The notes under the pieces: generated by a model
Seen by the model: only the letters and a program-made list of their open reading frames with translations
Told to the model about the DNA's origin: nothing
Databases searched by the model: none
Part shown: positions 16,158-25,511 of the stretch, piece after piece
How the letters are laid out: each line of letters opens with the position of its first letter
Numbering within the stretch: the stretch's first letter is position 1
Made by a program: the position numbers and the translations under genes
Source of the DNA: Bacillus sp. FJAT-26390
GTDB lineage: Bacteria > Bacillota > Bacilli > Paenibacillales > Paenibacillaceae
Direction of reading: 5' to 3'
DNA length: 64,000 nucleotides
Assembly (NCBI RefSeq): GCF_001682865.1
Contig: NZ_MAQX01000011.1
Span: 836,987-900,986, forward strand

Positions 16158-17378
16158 TTAGAAATCAGCAGCCAGCGCATCCGCCACAAGCTGCACATGC
16201 AGCTTCGCTCCGAGTACAATTGCGCGCTCATCCAGATCGAATTGCGGGTGATGCAGCGGGTGGATGATTCCTTTATCCGTATTGCCTACGCCGATTAGTA
16301 CCATAGCTCCCGGTGCTTTGTCCAAATAATAGCTGAAGTCCTCGCCGGCAAGGCTTGGCTTGTCGAGCACGCTGGAATTTCCATCGCCGAAAACTTTCTC
16401 GCCTGCACGCTGCACTAGCGCGGCAGCAGCGGCATCATTAAGCAGCGCCTTTCCCATGCGGAACCGGGTCTCATATTCGCCGCCAAACCGGTCCGCACAT
16501 GCGGCTGCGCAGCGTTCGATGATGCTGCGAATACGGTCTACCGTATGCGGCTCGAAGGCGCGATACGTTCCTTCCACTTCGCCTGACTCCGCAATGGCGT
16601 TAATGACCGTCCCTGCTTGGAGCCTGCCAAATGCAAAGGCTACCGGCTCGTGAGGATCTACGGCGCTTGCTACGGCAGCGCGTGATTCGGTTACAAAATG
16701 TGCGGTCATCAGCAGCGCGTCGGCAGCTAAATGCTGAGCGCCGTGATGGCCTGACCGTCCTCGGAACGAAACCCGGAAATGCGAGGAGGCCGCCATCGCA
16801 TATTTGCGGTGAACGGCGACTTGCAGTGCTGGCAGCTCCGGCCATACATGGAAAGCAAAAGCGGCGGACACCTCGTCCGCCGCCCCGCTCTCGACCAGAT
16901 CTCGCCCGCCGCTTAACAGTCTGCCGTCAAGCGGACTTGCCGCCGCACCTTCTTCCGCTGGCTGGAACACAAATCTTACTGACCCTTCCAGCTGCTCCCG
17001 AAAGCGGCTTAGCGCGCAAGCTGCAGCAAGCAGCATCGTTATATGGGCATCATGGCCGCAGGCGTGCATGACGCCATCGATGGTTGAACGATAGAGAACG
17101 TCATTTCGCTCTTGAATCGGCAGCGCGTCCATATCCGCTCGCAGCAAAATCGTCTTGCCGGGCTTGCCGCCGCGCAGCAACCCGATGACTCCTTTGCCGA
17201 AATGGTTCCCTACGCCCCGCTGAACCTCAAGGCCGTAATGCTCCAGAAGCGCTGCAATCCTCTCCGAGGTCCGATCTACGTCATACATCAGTTCAGGCAG
17301 GCGGTGGAATTCCCTTCTTAGCGTTATCCATTCCTGCTCCCGTTCCTCCAGCAGCGTATAAATCGGAGTCGTATCCAC
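16158..17378 (-). CDS. M20-family amidohydrolase (N-acyl-amino-acid deacylase type)
   Basis: A 406-residue zinc/manganese hydrolase of the hippurate hydrolase/YxeP type. Metal motifs are RADMDALPIQE, MHACGHDAH, FQPAEEGAA, AFAFHVWPEL and LAGEDFSYYLDKAPG. These enzymes remove N-acetyl groups from modified amino acids. The predicted GTG start lies four bases after the monooxygenase stop, but its ribosome site (CGAGG) is very close, so the true start may differ slightly. It is one of two M20 enzymes in this operon; the other is at 21029-22219. In the yxe/ytmI pathways, deacetylation is the last step after mono-oxygenation. Confidence 0.93.
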   Translation of the reverse strand: MDTTPIYTLLEEREQEWITLRREFHRLPELMYDVDRTSERIAALLEHYGLEVQRGVGNHFGKGVIGLLRGGKPGKTILLRADMDALPIQERNDVLYRSTIDGVMHACGHDAHITMLLAAACALSRFREQLEGSVRFVFQPAEEGAAASPLDGRLLSGGRDLVESGAADEVSAAFAFHVWPELPALQVAVHRKYAMAASSHFRVSFRGRSGHHGAQHLAADALLMTAHFVTESRAAVASAVDPHEPVAFAFGRLQAGTVINAIAESGEVEGTYRAFEPHTVDRIRSIIERCAAACADRFGGEYETRFRMGKALLNDAAAAALVQRAGEKVFGDGNSSVLDKPSLAGEDFSYYLDKAPGAMVLIGVGNTDKGIIHPLHHPQFDLDERAIVLGAKLHVQLVADALAADF

Positions 17379-17382
17379 CTCG

Positions 17383-18711
17383 TTAGCTGTTCACTTTTTC
17401 TTTGGTATAACGATTAACCGGCACCTGCAAGCCTAGGTTGCCGCGAAGCGTATCCGATTCATATTCCGTACGATAAATGCCGCGCTCCTGAAGAATCGGA
17501 ACGACGAGTTCAACAAAGTCGTTCAAGCCGCTCGGAATGGAGGAATGAATAATGAATCCATCCGCTGCGCCTTCCTCATGCCACTGCTGAATGAGATCGG
17601 CAACCTTCTCCGGCGTGCCCACAAATTGTCCGCGCGGCGTAGCCGATTGCAGCGCTACCTGACGAAGCGTCAGCTTTTGCTCCTTCGCCGCCTTCTTGAT
17701 TTTGTCGGTGCCGCTGCGGAAGCTGTTTTGTCCCAAATCGCCAAGGTCAGGGAACTGTTCATCTAGCGGGTATTGCGAGAAATCGTGATGTTCGAAGAAA
17801 CGTCCCAAATAATTCAAAGCGTTCTCGATTGTGACTAGTTCAGCCAGCTCTTGATACTTGCGCTCCGCTTCCTCTTCGGTGCGTCCAATAATTGGACCGA
17901 TGCCTGGAAGAATAACGATATCATCCACCGAACGTCCTTCCGCTACTGTACGGTCTTTAACATCCTTATAAAAGGCCTTTGCCTCCTCGATGTTCTCATG
18001 TCCGGTAAACACCGCATCCGCCGCTTTGCCCGCCAGCTTCTTGCCGCTCTCGGATGAGCCCGCTTGGAAAATAACCGGGTGCCCTTGCTTCGAGCGGGCG
18101 ATGTTAAGCGGACCTTGAACGGAGAAATACTCCCCTTTATGATCCAGACGGTGCAGCTTAGACGGATCAAAAAACACGCCGGACTCTTTATCTCTTACGA
18201 AAGCATCGTCTTCCCATGAATCCCATAGGCCGCGCGTCACTTCCAAGTACTCTTCTGCTATTTTGTAACGCTCGTCATGCGTCGGGTGATCGGTTTTGCT
18301 AAAGTTGCTCGCGGAGCCCTCAAGCGGTGAAGTAACTACATTCCAGCCTGCGCGGCCGCCGCTGATATGATCTAGCGAGCCGAACTGTCTAGCTACCGTA
18401 AATGGCTCGCTGTATGAGCTCGAAAGCGTGCCAACTAGACCGATCTTCGACGTAGCAGCCGCAAGCGCCGACAATATCGTAAGCGGCTCAAAACGGTTTA
18501 AGAAATGCGGGATCGACTTCTCGTTGATATATAAGCCGTCTGCGATAAAAACGAGATCGAATTTGCCCGCTTCTGCCGTCTGTGCCTGCTGCTTATAAAA
18601 TTGAAAGTTCACGCTCGCGTCAGCCGGAACCTCAGGATGACGCCAAGCCGACACGTTGCCTCCAACACCATGAATCAATGCGCCAAACTTAATTTGTTTG
18701 CGATTCGCCAT
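17383..18711 (-). CDS. FMN-dependent monooxygenase, NtaA/YxeK family
   Basis: A 442-residue luciferase-like monooxygenase of the NtaA/SnaA/DszA/YxeK group. Typical stretches are the N-terminal [71 protein letters not shown] and [10 protein letters not shown]. These enzymes use reduced FMN from a separate reductase. YxeK in B. subtilis oxygenates N-acetyl-S-(2-succino)cysteine to break the C-S bond, and YtnJ is a paralogue. GGGAGG precedes the ATG. It sits between an N-acetyltransferase and a deacylase gene, exactly the order of chemistry in that pathway. Confidence 0.94.
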   Translation of the reverse strand: MANRKQIKFGALIHGVGGNVSAWRHPEVPADASVNFQFYKQQAQTAEAGKFDLVFIADGLYINEKSIPHFLNRFEPLTILSALAAATSKIGLVGTLSSSYSEPFTVARQFGSLDHISGGRAGWNVVTSPLEGSASNFSKTDHPTHDERYKIAEEYLEVTRGLWDSWEDDAFVRDKESGVFFDPSKLHRLDHKGEYFSVQGPLNIARSKQGHPVIFQAGSSESGKKLAGKAADAVFTGHENIEEAKAFYKDVKDRTVAEGRSVDDIVILPGIGPIIGRTEEEAERKYQELAELVTIENALNYLGRFFEHHDFSQYPLDEQFPDLGDLGQNSFRSGTDKIKKAAKEQKLTLRQVALQSATPRGQFVGTPEKVADLIQQWHEEGAADGFIIHSSIPSGLNDFVELVVPILQERGIYRTEYESDTLRGNLGLQVPVNRYTKEKVNS

Positions 18712-18792
18712 TTTAAACAGCCTCCCGTATCACTTATGATTGTATTTGAACTATTCCGTAATTGTCGTCTTATTGCAAGAAGCCTTATCCCT

Positions 18793-19329
18793 CTATTGCG
18801 CTTGCAGCAAAGCCGCTTCCTTCAGTTGAAGCCAGTAGCTCTTAACGAGCGTTTCCCCATTCATAATATCTTTGTCGTACGCTCGCTCAAACCCAAGCCG
18901 CTCATACAATCTTACGGCGGAATCCATCATGTCGGAGGTATGGAGATGCAGCGTCTCTGCGCCCCAGTTCCGCGCAAGCTGCGCGCTGGCGCGTATAAGC
19001 TCCGTTGCGACGCCGTAGCCGCGGGCATTCTTCGACACGGCAAGCAGCCGAATAATCGGGGATTGAATATTAAGTTCAGGCCGCCCATAGGCTGCTTCTG
19101 AGGAATCAAATAGAAACACGCTTCCAACAACCACTCCATCCAGCAGGGCTACTAAACGCTCCTTGGTAGCCGCTCCTTCAACGGATGCCAGTATGCTTTC
19201 CTTATACTCGATCCAGCGCGGCTCCGGCAGCTCATGCTCATATTGCCCGTAAGCATCAAGCAGCACTTCCCGGATCGCCTCCTGATCGGATAGCTCGGCA
19301 CTACGAATGATTACCGCTTTAGCTGACAT
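18793..19329 (-). CDS. GNAT-family N-acetyltransferase
   Basis: A 178-residue acetyltransferase. The acetyl-CoA binding motif reads RLLAVSKNARGYGVATELI (about 100-118) and is followed by the terminal LYERLGFERA motif. ATG 19329 has GGAGGGG just upstream; the open frame extends to 19365 without a ribosome site. In ytmI/yxe-type operons a GNAT enzyme (SnaA, SnaB/YxeL) acetylates the amino group of S-modified cysteine before oxygenation. This gene is placed to do the same, but the substrate cannot be read from the sequence. Confidence 0.9.
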   Translation of the reverse strand: MSAKAVIIRSAELSDQEAIREVLLDAYGQYEHELPEPRWIEYKESILASVEGAATKERLVALLDGVVVGSVFLFDSSEAAYGRPELNIQSPIIRLLAVSKNARGYGVATELIRASAQLARNWGAETLHLHTSDMMDSAVRLYERLGFERAYDKDIMNGETLVKSYWLQLKEAALLQAQ

Positions 19330-19377
19330 GCCCCTCCACCCGCTCTCCACAAAAAATAATAGCAAATCCTTGCAGCA

Positions 19378-19872
19378 TTAAATCGTGCAGCTAGTGCCTT
19401 GAGCTTCTGTTTCTCCCTGCTTGATCCGGCGAATTTGCGCTAAATGGCCTTGCACATGTTTTACAAAAGCAGGCACGATAGCTGCTATCGATACGGGCTC
19501 GCCTTTAAAGTTAATGCCGGTCTTATTCCATTCTTCCTCCGTCAACCGATTAAACAGCAGGCTGTTATATTGGACAAACGCGCGCGCTGCAGTGAGGATC
19601 TCCTGCGCATCTCCCTCGTTTGCCTTCTGGCCGGATACCCATGCATCTTGGTTGAAGGCTGGCAATCTAGCTTCTGAGCCTGACAATATCTCGCGGATGC
19701 GGAAGGATACGATGATGCTGTGGTCAACAAGGTGGGCAAGCACCTCCGTTACGCTCCATGATGCCGGCGCGGCCTTCCATTTCAGCTGTTCCTCCGACAA
19801 TCCTTTAATTTCTTCCTCAATTTGATCATACGCCTGCAAATAGGCTTGAACATCGACAGTTGACTGGCTCAT
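19378..19872 (-). CDS. DinB-family (four-helix) putative metal-dependent thiol transferase
   Basis: A 164-residue helical protein. Four histidines are positioned as in DinB/BstA proteins: His47 and His51 (LAHLVDHS) and His139 and His143 (KHVQGH). DinB proteins bind a metal through three such histidines, and BstA members use bacillithiol as a thiol cofactor. AAGGAGG precedes the ATG. Its place in a sulfur-compound operon makes a thiol-transfer or conjugate-processing role attractive, although no bacillithiol dependence can be seen in the sequence. B. subtilis ytmI and yxe operons lack this gene to my knowledge. Confidence 0.88.
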   Translation of the reverse strand: MSQSTVDVQAYLQAYDQIEEEIKGLSEEQLKWKAAPASWSVTEVLAHLVDHSIIVSFRIREILSGSEARLPAFNQDAWVSGQKANEGDAQEILTAARAFVQYNSLLFNRLTEEEWNKTGINFKGEPVSIAAIVPAFVKHVQGHLAQIRRIKQGETEAQGTSCTI

Positions 19873-19908
19873 GTAAGCTCCTCCTTATGAATAGCAAAAA
19901 TGATCATT

Positions 19909-21072
19909 TTATTTGTTAGAGAAACGGCTAATCTCGAATAAGCCAAGATCATAACCCGTATCCTTCTTTTCCAATTTATCCGCCAAAATCTCGCCAACGA
20001 CGCTAGCGAACTTAAAGCCATGGCCGGAGAACCCTCCCGCGAGCAGCACATTGGCATGCTCAGGATGCGCATCGATAATGAAGTCCTCGTCAGGCGTAAA
20101 CTCATATTTGCATACTGCGCTTTGCAGCAGCTTGCCCGCTGCGCCTGGCACAAAGGCATCCAGCGCGCGGCGAAGATCTTCCTCGTCTTCCGGGTAAGCG
20201 CCAAACGGCGCAAGCGGCTCGCCCGGCGACCATTCTACTCCCGTATCATGGCGGCCGATCTTAATGCCAGCGCCTCCGATGCTCGGAAAGCCGTAATAGC
20301 CGCCAGCCGCACCGCCCCATGTAAAACCTGGAAAAACACCTGCATCAAAATTTGCCGAGCTCGTTTCAAACCAGCCGACCACCTTGCGAACCGCACGGAT
20401 CGGCAGGCTCACATGATCCGATAACATTTTGAACCAAGCGCCGACGGTAATAATGATTAGCGGTGCCGTATACGCTGCCTCTTTTGTATGAACAGCAACG
20501 TTGGAGGGACTAGCCTCGATATGCGTTACGAAGCTGTTCGCCATCAGCTCCGCGCCAGCTGCAAGAGCTTGCTGCTTGTAGGCAGATACACATTGCTCAC
20601 TATATAAGTAGCCTGCATTCGGCTCGTACATCCCTTGAAAGGAATCTGCGAGCTGAATGCCCGGGAAGCGGCGGTTAATCTCAGCCGCGCGCAGCAATTC
20701 AACTTGAACGCCATTCGCGGCAGCATCGTCAAGCCTGTCTTCGTAATTGTAATAGCTCGTTTCCGCCATGTTCAGCACGCCGGAGCGCTCCAGCAGCTTT
20801 AGCCCGGTTGCTTTCTCTAATGCCAGCCACCGTTCATCTGCGCGAAGCGCCATCTTCACGTACGTGCCGCCGCCATGATAAGCATGCCTGATCAGCCGTG
20901 GCTCCCCATGATGGCTTCCCATGTTATGCGGCGGGTCAAAAGCATCTATGAGCAGCGTCTTCGCTCCGCGTGATGCCAGTTCATAGCCGGCGCTCATGCC
21001 CATTGAGCCTGCTCCTACAACGATGACATCATACGATTTTGGAATGTTGTCGTCCTCCCGGCAAGCGCTCAT
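19909..21072 (-). CDS. FAD-dependent oxidase, monomeric sarcosine oxidase/N-methyltryptophan oxidase family
   Basis: A flavoprotein of 378-387 residues. The FAD dinucleotide fold YDVIVVGAGSMGMSAGYELA opens the protein. The MSOX landmarks HGEPRLIRHAY, KVVGWFE, CKYEFTPDEDFIID (its Cys is the covalent flavin attachment site in this family) and GGFSGHGFKF follow. Such enzymes oxidise N-methyl or secondary amino acids to aldehyde, amine and hydrogen peroxide. The ATG at 21072 lies inside the preceding deacylase gene without a good ribosome site. GGGAGG is eight bases before an in-frame ATT at 21045, and no ATG, GTG or TTG start lies between. The family call is firm; start and substrate are open. 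Confidence 0.93.
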   Translation of the reverse strand: MSACREDDNIPKSYDVIVVGAGSMGMSAGYELASRGAKTLLIDAFDPPHNMGSHHGEPRLIRHAYHGGGTYVKMALRADERWLALEKATGLKLLERSGVLNMAETSYYNYEDRLDDAAANGVQVELLRAAEINRRFPGIQLADSFQGMYEPNAGYLYSEQCVSAYKQQALAAGAELMANSFVTHIEASPSNVAVHTKEAAYTAPLIIITVGAWFKMLSDHVSLPIRAVRKVVGWFETSSANFDAGVFPGFTWGGAAGGYYGFPSIGGAGIKIGRHDTGVEWSPGEPLAPFGAYPEDEEDLRRALDAFVPGAAGKLLQSAVCKYEFTPDEDFIIDAHPEHANVLLAGGFSGHGFKFASVVGEILADKLEKKDTGYDLGLFEISRFSNK

Positions 21073-22219
21073 CCGCCAGCTTGCGCAAAGCGTCTGAAGC
21101 TAGTTTGGCAAAAAACGATGCCGCGATCGGCAGTGCCTTCTCATCCAAATCAAATGCCGGATGATGCCATTCCTGCGGGCCGGCCGTTCCAAGAAACACG
21201 AACAGCCCCTCCGTTTCTTTCAAATAAAAGGCAAAGTCCTCGCCTGCCGGGGATGGCGTCGGACTTACGACTGTAAATCCAAGAGCCTCTGCCGTTACAG
21301 TTGCTTGATCTGCCCATTTCTGATCATTCACGACAGCCGGCGGCCCTTCAATCCATTTCACTTGCGCCTTCGTGGCAAAGGCTGCGGATACCCCGTTTAC
21401 GACCTGCTCGAACCGTTCGCGAACCGTCTTGCGGACATGCTCGTCGAATGTTCGCAGCGTGCCGTCGAATACCGCCTTATCGGAAATAATATTCCAAGCC
21501 GTTCCCGCATTCAGCCTCGTCACACTAACGACCGCACTATCCAGCGCGCTTACGTTGCGGCTTACGATCGATTGCAGCGCCGTAATGATGTGAGCCGAGG
21601 TGACGATCGGATCAAGGCCAGCCTCAGGCACCGCCGCATGGCTGCCTCTTCCTTCCACTTCAACGGCAAAACCGTCTGCCGCCGCCATGATAGGGCCGCC
21701 CTTAATGCCAATCGTACCAACCGGCAAATCCGGCTTGTTGTGCATGCCGAACACCGCATCCACGCCTTTCAGCGCGCCGCTTGCGATGAGCTGCCCTGCG
21801 CCCTTCGCTTTCTCTTCGGCGGGCTGGAACAGAAACCGCACGGTCCCTTGCAGCTCCTGCTCCCGCTCCTTCAATAAGAACGCTGTGCCAAGAATAGAAG
21901 CGGTATGGAAATCATGGCCGCAGGCATGCATTTTGCCTGCTATTTTGGAAGCGAACGGGAGTCCCGTCTCCTCCTGTATCGGAAGCGCGTCTATGTCCGC
22001 TCGAACCGCAACGGTCGGGCCGCCATTTTGGCCGCCAACCTCTGCGATAACGCCGGTTTTGAGTCCATAATCAACAATTCGGATGCCTGCCTCCGTCAGC
22101 CAGCCGCGAATGGCAGCCGTCGTCTCGTATTCCTCATGGGATAGCTCCGGATGCTCATGCAGCTGCCGCCTGATTGCGACTAATTGCCGTTCAATCGATT
22201 CTGCCGAGAAATCGCTCAT
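21029..22219 (-). CDS. M20-family amidohydrolase, SndA/YtnL-like
   Basis: A 396-residue deacylase. Metal-binding motifs are RADIDALPIQEET, MHACGHDFHTA, FQPAEEKAKGA, FGMHNKPDLPVG and PAGEDFAFYLKE. Sequence style and neighbours fit the amidohydrolases of the ytmI operon (YtnL/SndA), which deacetylate N-acetylated S-modified cysteine. GAAGGGG precedes the ATG, which overlaps the stop of the upstream luciferase-like gene (ATGA). Its C-terminus overlaps the start region of the FAD oxidase gene. Two M20 enzymes in one operon suggest two different acylated substrates. Confidence 0.94.
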   Translation of the reverse strand: MSDFSAESIERQLVAIRRQLHEHPELSHEEYETTAAIRGWLTEAGIRIVDYGLKTGVIAEVGGQNGGPTVAVRADIDALPIQEETGLPFASKIAGKMHACGHDFHTASILGTAFLLKEREQELQGTVRFLFQPAEEKAKGAGQLIASGALKGVDAVFGMHNKPDLPVGTIGIKGGPIMAAADGFAVEVEGRGSHAAVPEAGLDPIVTSAHIITALQSIVSRNVSALDSAVVSVTRLNAGTAWNIISDKAVFDGTLRTFDEHVRKTVRERFEQVVNGVSAAFATKAQVKWIEGPPAVVNDQKWADQATVTAEALGFTVVSPTPSPAGEDFAFYLKETEGLFVFLGTAGPQEWHHPAFDLDEKALPIAASFFAKLASDALRKLADERLPGGRQHSKIV

Positions 22220-23226
22220 ACCAATTCCCCTTCAAACGCTTCTTTCAATAGCTCAAAGGAGCGTATCCGTTTGGCGAAATCAGGGATAATCGTCGTAAAC
22301 ACAAATTCGTCGACGCCGTATTGCTCTTGAATTTCGAGCAGCCGCTTGCGAACCGTTTCCTTTGTGCCTCTCGTAATATCCGCTTCCCTTTCTTCAGCTG
22401 TAAATTCCTCGCCGGCTTGCCTAGCGAATTCCTTCGCCTGCTCCAACGAGCCTACGTTAACCGTCTTGCCGCTTGCGAGCGTAACTCTAACGTTTTTGAA
22501 ATGTCCGGCCAGCTCATTTGCTTCCTCTTCCGAATCCGAAGCAATGACTGACAAGGCAAGAATCGTCTTCGGCTCTGCGCCAAGCGAACGATTAAAGTTG
22601 CTTCGGTACGTATCAATCGCTTTGCGGGCCGTCTCGGGATCATTGTTAATAAATAGGGCAAAGGCATACGGATACCCTTTCTCCGCAGCCAGCTCCGCGC
22701 TCGAAACGCTTGTGCCGAGCAAATAGATGTCAGCAGGCTGCGTTGGCAGCGGGCTTGCTTCAAGACCTGCCAGCGGATGCTCTTCGCCAGCTTTGGCATG
22801 GAGCAGATGCTCCAGCTCCGTCAGCTTCTCTGCTAAAGTCGCGGCTTCCGCTATGCCCTTCTGCAAAGCCTTAGTCGAACGAGGCAGTCCGCCTGGCGCA
22901 CGGCCGATGCCGAGCTCAACGCGACCCGGCGCCAAGGAAGCAAGCACATTAAAGTTTTCCGCTACTTTATAAGGGCTGTAATGCTGCAGCATAACGCCGC
23001 CTGAACCGATACGGATCGATGTTGTTTGAGCCAGCAAATAAGCAATAAGCACCTCTGGCGAGGATCCGGCCATGCCTGGGGAATCATGATGCTCCGATAC
23101 CCAGAAGCGCTCGAAACCAAGCGATTCAGCCAGCTGCGCCAGCTTGACGGTATTGCCTAGCGCTTCTGCAGCGGTTTGCCCGGGGAAAATAATACTTTGA
23201 TCCAGAATGCCAAATTTTAGTGACAT
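22216..23226 (-). CDS. Luciferase-like monooxygenase, YtmO/MsnO8 type
   Basis: A 336-residue flavin-dependent monooxygenase of the bacterial luciferase superfamily. Family stretches are SLKFGILDQS at the start, RFWVSEHHDSPGMAGSSPEV, IRIGSGGVMLQHYSPYKVAE, PGRVELGIGRAPGG and DIYLLGTSVSSAELAAEKGYPYAFA. This is the single-subunit group that includes YtmO of the B. subtilis ytmI operon. It needs reduced flavin from an oxidoreductase not encoded here. GAGGAG precedes the ATG. It is coupled to the M20 gene and follows the ABC transporter genes. Confidence 0.93.
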   Translation of the reverse strand: MSLKFGILDQSIIFPGQTAAEALGNTVKLAQLAESLGFERFWVSEHHDSPGMAGSSPEVLIAYLLAQTTSIRIGSGGVMLQHYSPYKVAENFNVLASLAPGRVELGIGRAPGGLPRSTKALQKGIAEAATLAEKLTELEHLLHAKAGEEHPLAGLEASPLPTQPADIYLLGTSVSSAELAAEKGYPYAFALFINNDPETARKAIDTYRSNFNRSLGAEPKTILALSVIASDSEEEANELAGHFKNVRVTLASGKTVNVGSLEQAKEFARQAGEEFTAEEREADITRGTKETVRKRLLEIQEQYGVDEFVFTTIIPDFAKRIRSFELLKEAFEGELV

Positions 23227-23247
23227 ATTGATTCGCTCCTCTATTAG

Positions 23248-24000
23248 TTAGATGGAATAGACACCTTCAGGTGTGATCCGTTTCAAAAATTGTTTCGTTC
23301 TTTCTTCCTTTGGATCGTTAAAAATCTTGCTTGGATTGCCCTCTTCAACGATGACGCCGCCATCCATAAACACAACGTGGCTCGCAACGTCCTGCGCAAA
23401 GCTCATTTCATGCGTTACGATAATCATCGTAATGCCTTCCTTCGCGATTTTGCGAATGACGCCAAGCACCTCGCCAACGAGCTCCGGATCAAGCGCCGAG
23501 GTTGGCTCATCGAACAAGATGACCTCCGGATTTAGCGCTAGCGCGCGAGCGATGCCAACGCGCTGCTGCTGTCCGCCGGAAAGCTCGCTCGGATAGGCAT
23601 CCAGCTTGTTGCCAAGCCCAACCTTCTCAAGCAGCTCCACGCTTTTTTTGCGAGCTTCGTCCTTGGAAAGCTTCTTTACGATAACGAGCCCTTCCATTAC
23701 ATTTTCCACGGCCGTTTTATGCTTGAACAAATTATATTGTTGAAAAACCATAGCCGTCTTCTGACGAAGGGTATGGATGTCTTTTTTGTCTGGACGCTTG
23801 CAATTTACGTTAAAATCGTCGATGGAGATTTGGCCGTCGTTTGGCTTCTCCATGTAGTTGATGCAGCGCAGAAGCGTTGTTTTACCGGAACCGCTTGGTC
23901 CAAGTATCGCAACAACCTCGCCTTTCTTAACGGTAAGGTCAATCCCTTTCAAAACCTCATTGCGACCAAAGCTCTTCCTAATCTGTGTCAGCTTAATCAT
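23248..24000 (-). CDS. Polar amino-acid ABC transporter ATP-binding protein
   Basis: A 250-residue ATPase of the GlnQ/TcyN/YxeO type. Walker A is GPSGSGKTT (about 33-41), the Q-loop is in [18 protein letters not shown], the signature is [16 protein letters not shown], Walker B is [13 protein letters not shown] and the switch is [12 protein letters not shown]. It overlaps the upstream permease gene by four bases. With two permeases and a binding protein it completes an importer for an amino acid, most likely cystine or an S-substituted cysteine judging by the operon. Confidence 0.96.
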   Translation of the reverse strand: MIKLTQIRKSFGRNEVLKGIDLTVKKGEVVAILGPSGSGKTTLLRCINYMEKPNDGQISIDDFNVNCKRPDKKDIHTLRQKTAMVFQQYNLFKHKTAVENVMEGLVIVKKLSKDEARKKSVELLEKVGLGNKLDAYPSELSGGQQQRVGIARALALNPEVILFDEPTSALDPELVGEVLGVIRKIAKEGITMIIVTHEMSFAQDVASHVVFMDGGVIVEEGNPSKIFNDPKEERTKQFLKRITPEGVYSI

Positions 24001-24707
24001 GAAACACCGCCTCGGTTGTAAAGGTTAAAGCGCTTCTCGGCTAACGCGGTCAGCCGCTCAATAATAAACGTTAATCCCCAGAAAATTAGGGCTGCAGCAA
24101 GATATGCCTCAAAGAACTTCCAATTCGTCGTTGCAACGATTTGTGCTTTTGCATTAATGTCCACGACCGATACTGTAAATGCCAGCGTCGTCCCATGCAG
24201 CATGCCTATGATCGAGTTCGATAGGTTAGGCAAGCTTGCGGCAAAGGCTTGCGGCAAAATAATTCTGCGCATCGCCTGGGAACTCGTCATCCCAATGGAG
24301 TAGGCTGCCTCGATTTGTCCGCGATTAACGGCAAGCAGGCCTGATCTTACGACTTCTGACAAATAAGCGCCAGCCGTAATGGAGAATGAAATATAAGCGA
24401 ATCCGATCATGGGAATGGAGATCGACCGGAACGATAAGCCAAGCGCTTCAGCAATGCCGTCAACAATAATCGGCAATCCGAAATAGATAAGCAATAAATG
24501 GGTTAACATAGGCGTTCCGCGTATAAACGTCACATAGGATGCAGCGATAGGGTAAAGGACAGGAACTTTATACAGTCTTATGATGGCAATGGATGTTCCA
24601 ATGATAAGACCGCAAAAAATAGAAACGGCCGTAATCGCCAAAGCTGTCGGCACTGCGGATAGCAGCTGAACAAATGCCGTCCATATGAATGCAAAATCAA
24701 GCTTCAT
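23997..24707 (-). CDS. Amino-acid ABC transporter permease 2
   Basis: A 236-residue His/Glu/Gln-type permease with about five membrane segments and the ATPase-contact loop [22 protein letters not shown]. The [19 protein letters not shown] stretch is typical of the family. The gene overlaps the first permease gene by 11 bases, with AGGAGG inside that overlap. Two different permeases indicate a heterodimeric channel as in the TcyLM or YtmLM pair. Confidence 0.95.
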   Translation of the reverse strand: MKLDFAFIWTAFVQLLSAVPTALAITAVSIFCGLIIGTSIAIIRLYKVPVLYPIAASYVTFIRGTPMLTHLLLIYFGLPIIVDGIAEALGLSFRSISIPMIGFAYISFSITAGAYLSEVVRSGLLAVNRGQIEAAYSIGMTSSQAMRRIILPQAFAASLPNLSNSIIGMLHGTTLAFTVSVVDINAKAQIVATTNWKFFEAYLAAALIFWGLTFIIERLTALAEKRFNLYNRGGVS

Positions 24708-25485
24708 TTTCCCTGCCTCCTCTGCTAAAGCCCGGCTTTATTTCCAGCCACTTCGTTTTCTTTTTTTTCAAGCTGGGCTCCTTATCCTCTGACGCCAAAC
24801 GGTGCTCGTGCTTCAACAATTTGCGCTCTAGAAGATGGAACAGCTTCTCCAGCCCAAAGCTGATAATGAAGTAGATAATAGCCAGTGAGATGTACGTTTC
24901 GACAAAATGTCTGGACATGATGGCGAGCGTCTGCGACTTGCCCGTCATTTCCATAATGCCTAGCGAGAAGGCGAGCGAAGTATCCTTCAAATTGGCAATG
25001 ACCAAATTGGAGAGTACAGGAATCGAAATCGCCATGGCTTGCGGGAGCACAATTCTTGTGAAAGCTTGAAAGCCTGTCATGCCAACCGCATAGGCCGCTT
25101 CAACCTGCCCGCGGTCTACAGCGCCTACAGCAGCGCGGATCATTTCCGCCATGTATGCTCCGCTGTGCAAAGCATATGTCAGGATGACAAAATAGATTGC
25201 CGGCACTTTAGCTACGTCCAAGTTAAAGGCTTTTAAAACCTCAGGAAGGCCGTAATAAAACAAAAAAAGCTGAATCAATATCGGAGTTCCTCTAAAAAAG
25301 GAAAGGTAAATTTGCGAAAATCGTCTTAAGACCGGAATCTTATAAAGCTGGGGAAGGGCGACGATAAACCCGACGCCCAGCCCAAGTACGATGGAACTCA
25401 CTACAATGAGTAGAGTGATTTTCAAGGTAGGTAGCAGCTTTACTAGATACTCGAACACATAACTAATATCAAATGGTTCTCCCAT
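24697..25485 (-). CDS. Amino-acid ABC transporter permease 1
   Basis: A 262-residue permease. It has membrane segments near residues 18-45, 55-80, 90-115, 150-170 and 195-225, the FFRGTPILIQLFLFYYGLP stretch, and the ATPase-contact loop EAAYAVGMTGFQAFTRIVLP. It ends in a charged cytoplasmic tail rich in Lys and Glu that is longer than usual. AAGGTGAG lies upstream of the ATG, and the gene begins 26 bases after the binding-protein stop. Confidence 0.95.
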   Translation of the reverse strand: MGEPFDISYVFEYLVKLLPTLKITLLIVVSSIVLGLGVGFIVALPQLYKIPVLRRFSQIYLSFFRGTPILIQLFLFYYGLPEVLKAFNLDVAKVPAIYFVILTYALHSGAYMAEMIRAAVGAVDRGQVEAAYAVGMTGFQAFTRIVLPQAMAISIPVLSNLVIANLKDTSLAFSLGIMEMTGKSQTLAIMSRHFVETYISLAIIYFIISFGLEKLFHLLERKLLKHEHRLASEDKEPSLKKKKTKWLEIKPGFSRGGRENEA

Positions 25486-25511
25486 CTAGTGATCTCACCT
25501 TTCACTCGCGC

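Noticed and set aside
21161-21877. A 238-codon plus-strand frame
   Set aside because: It is antisense to the M20 amidohydrolase gene, whose motifs are unmistakable.
17383-23226. Bioluminescence genes
   Set aside because: Both luciferase-like proteins belong to single-subunit degradative monooxygenase groups, and no lux reductase or fatty-acid genes are present.
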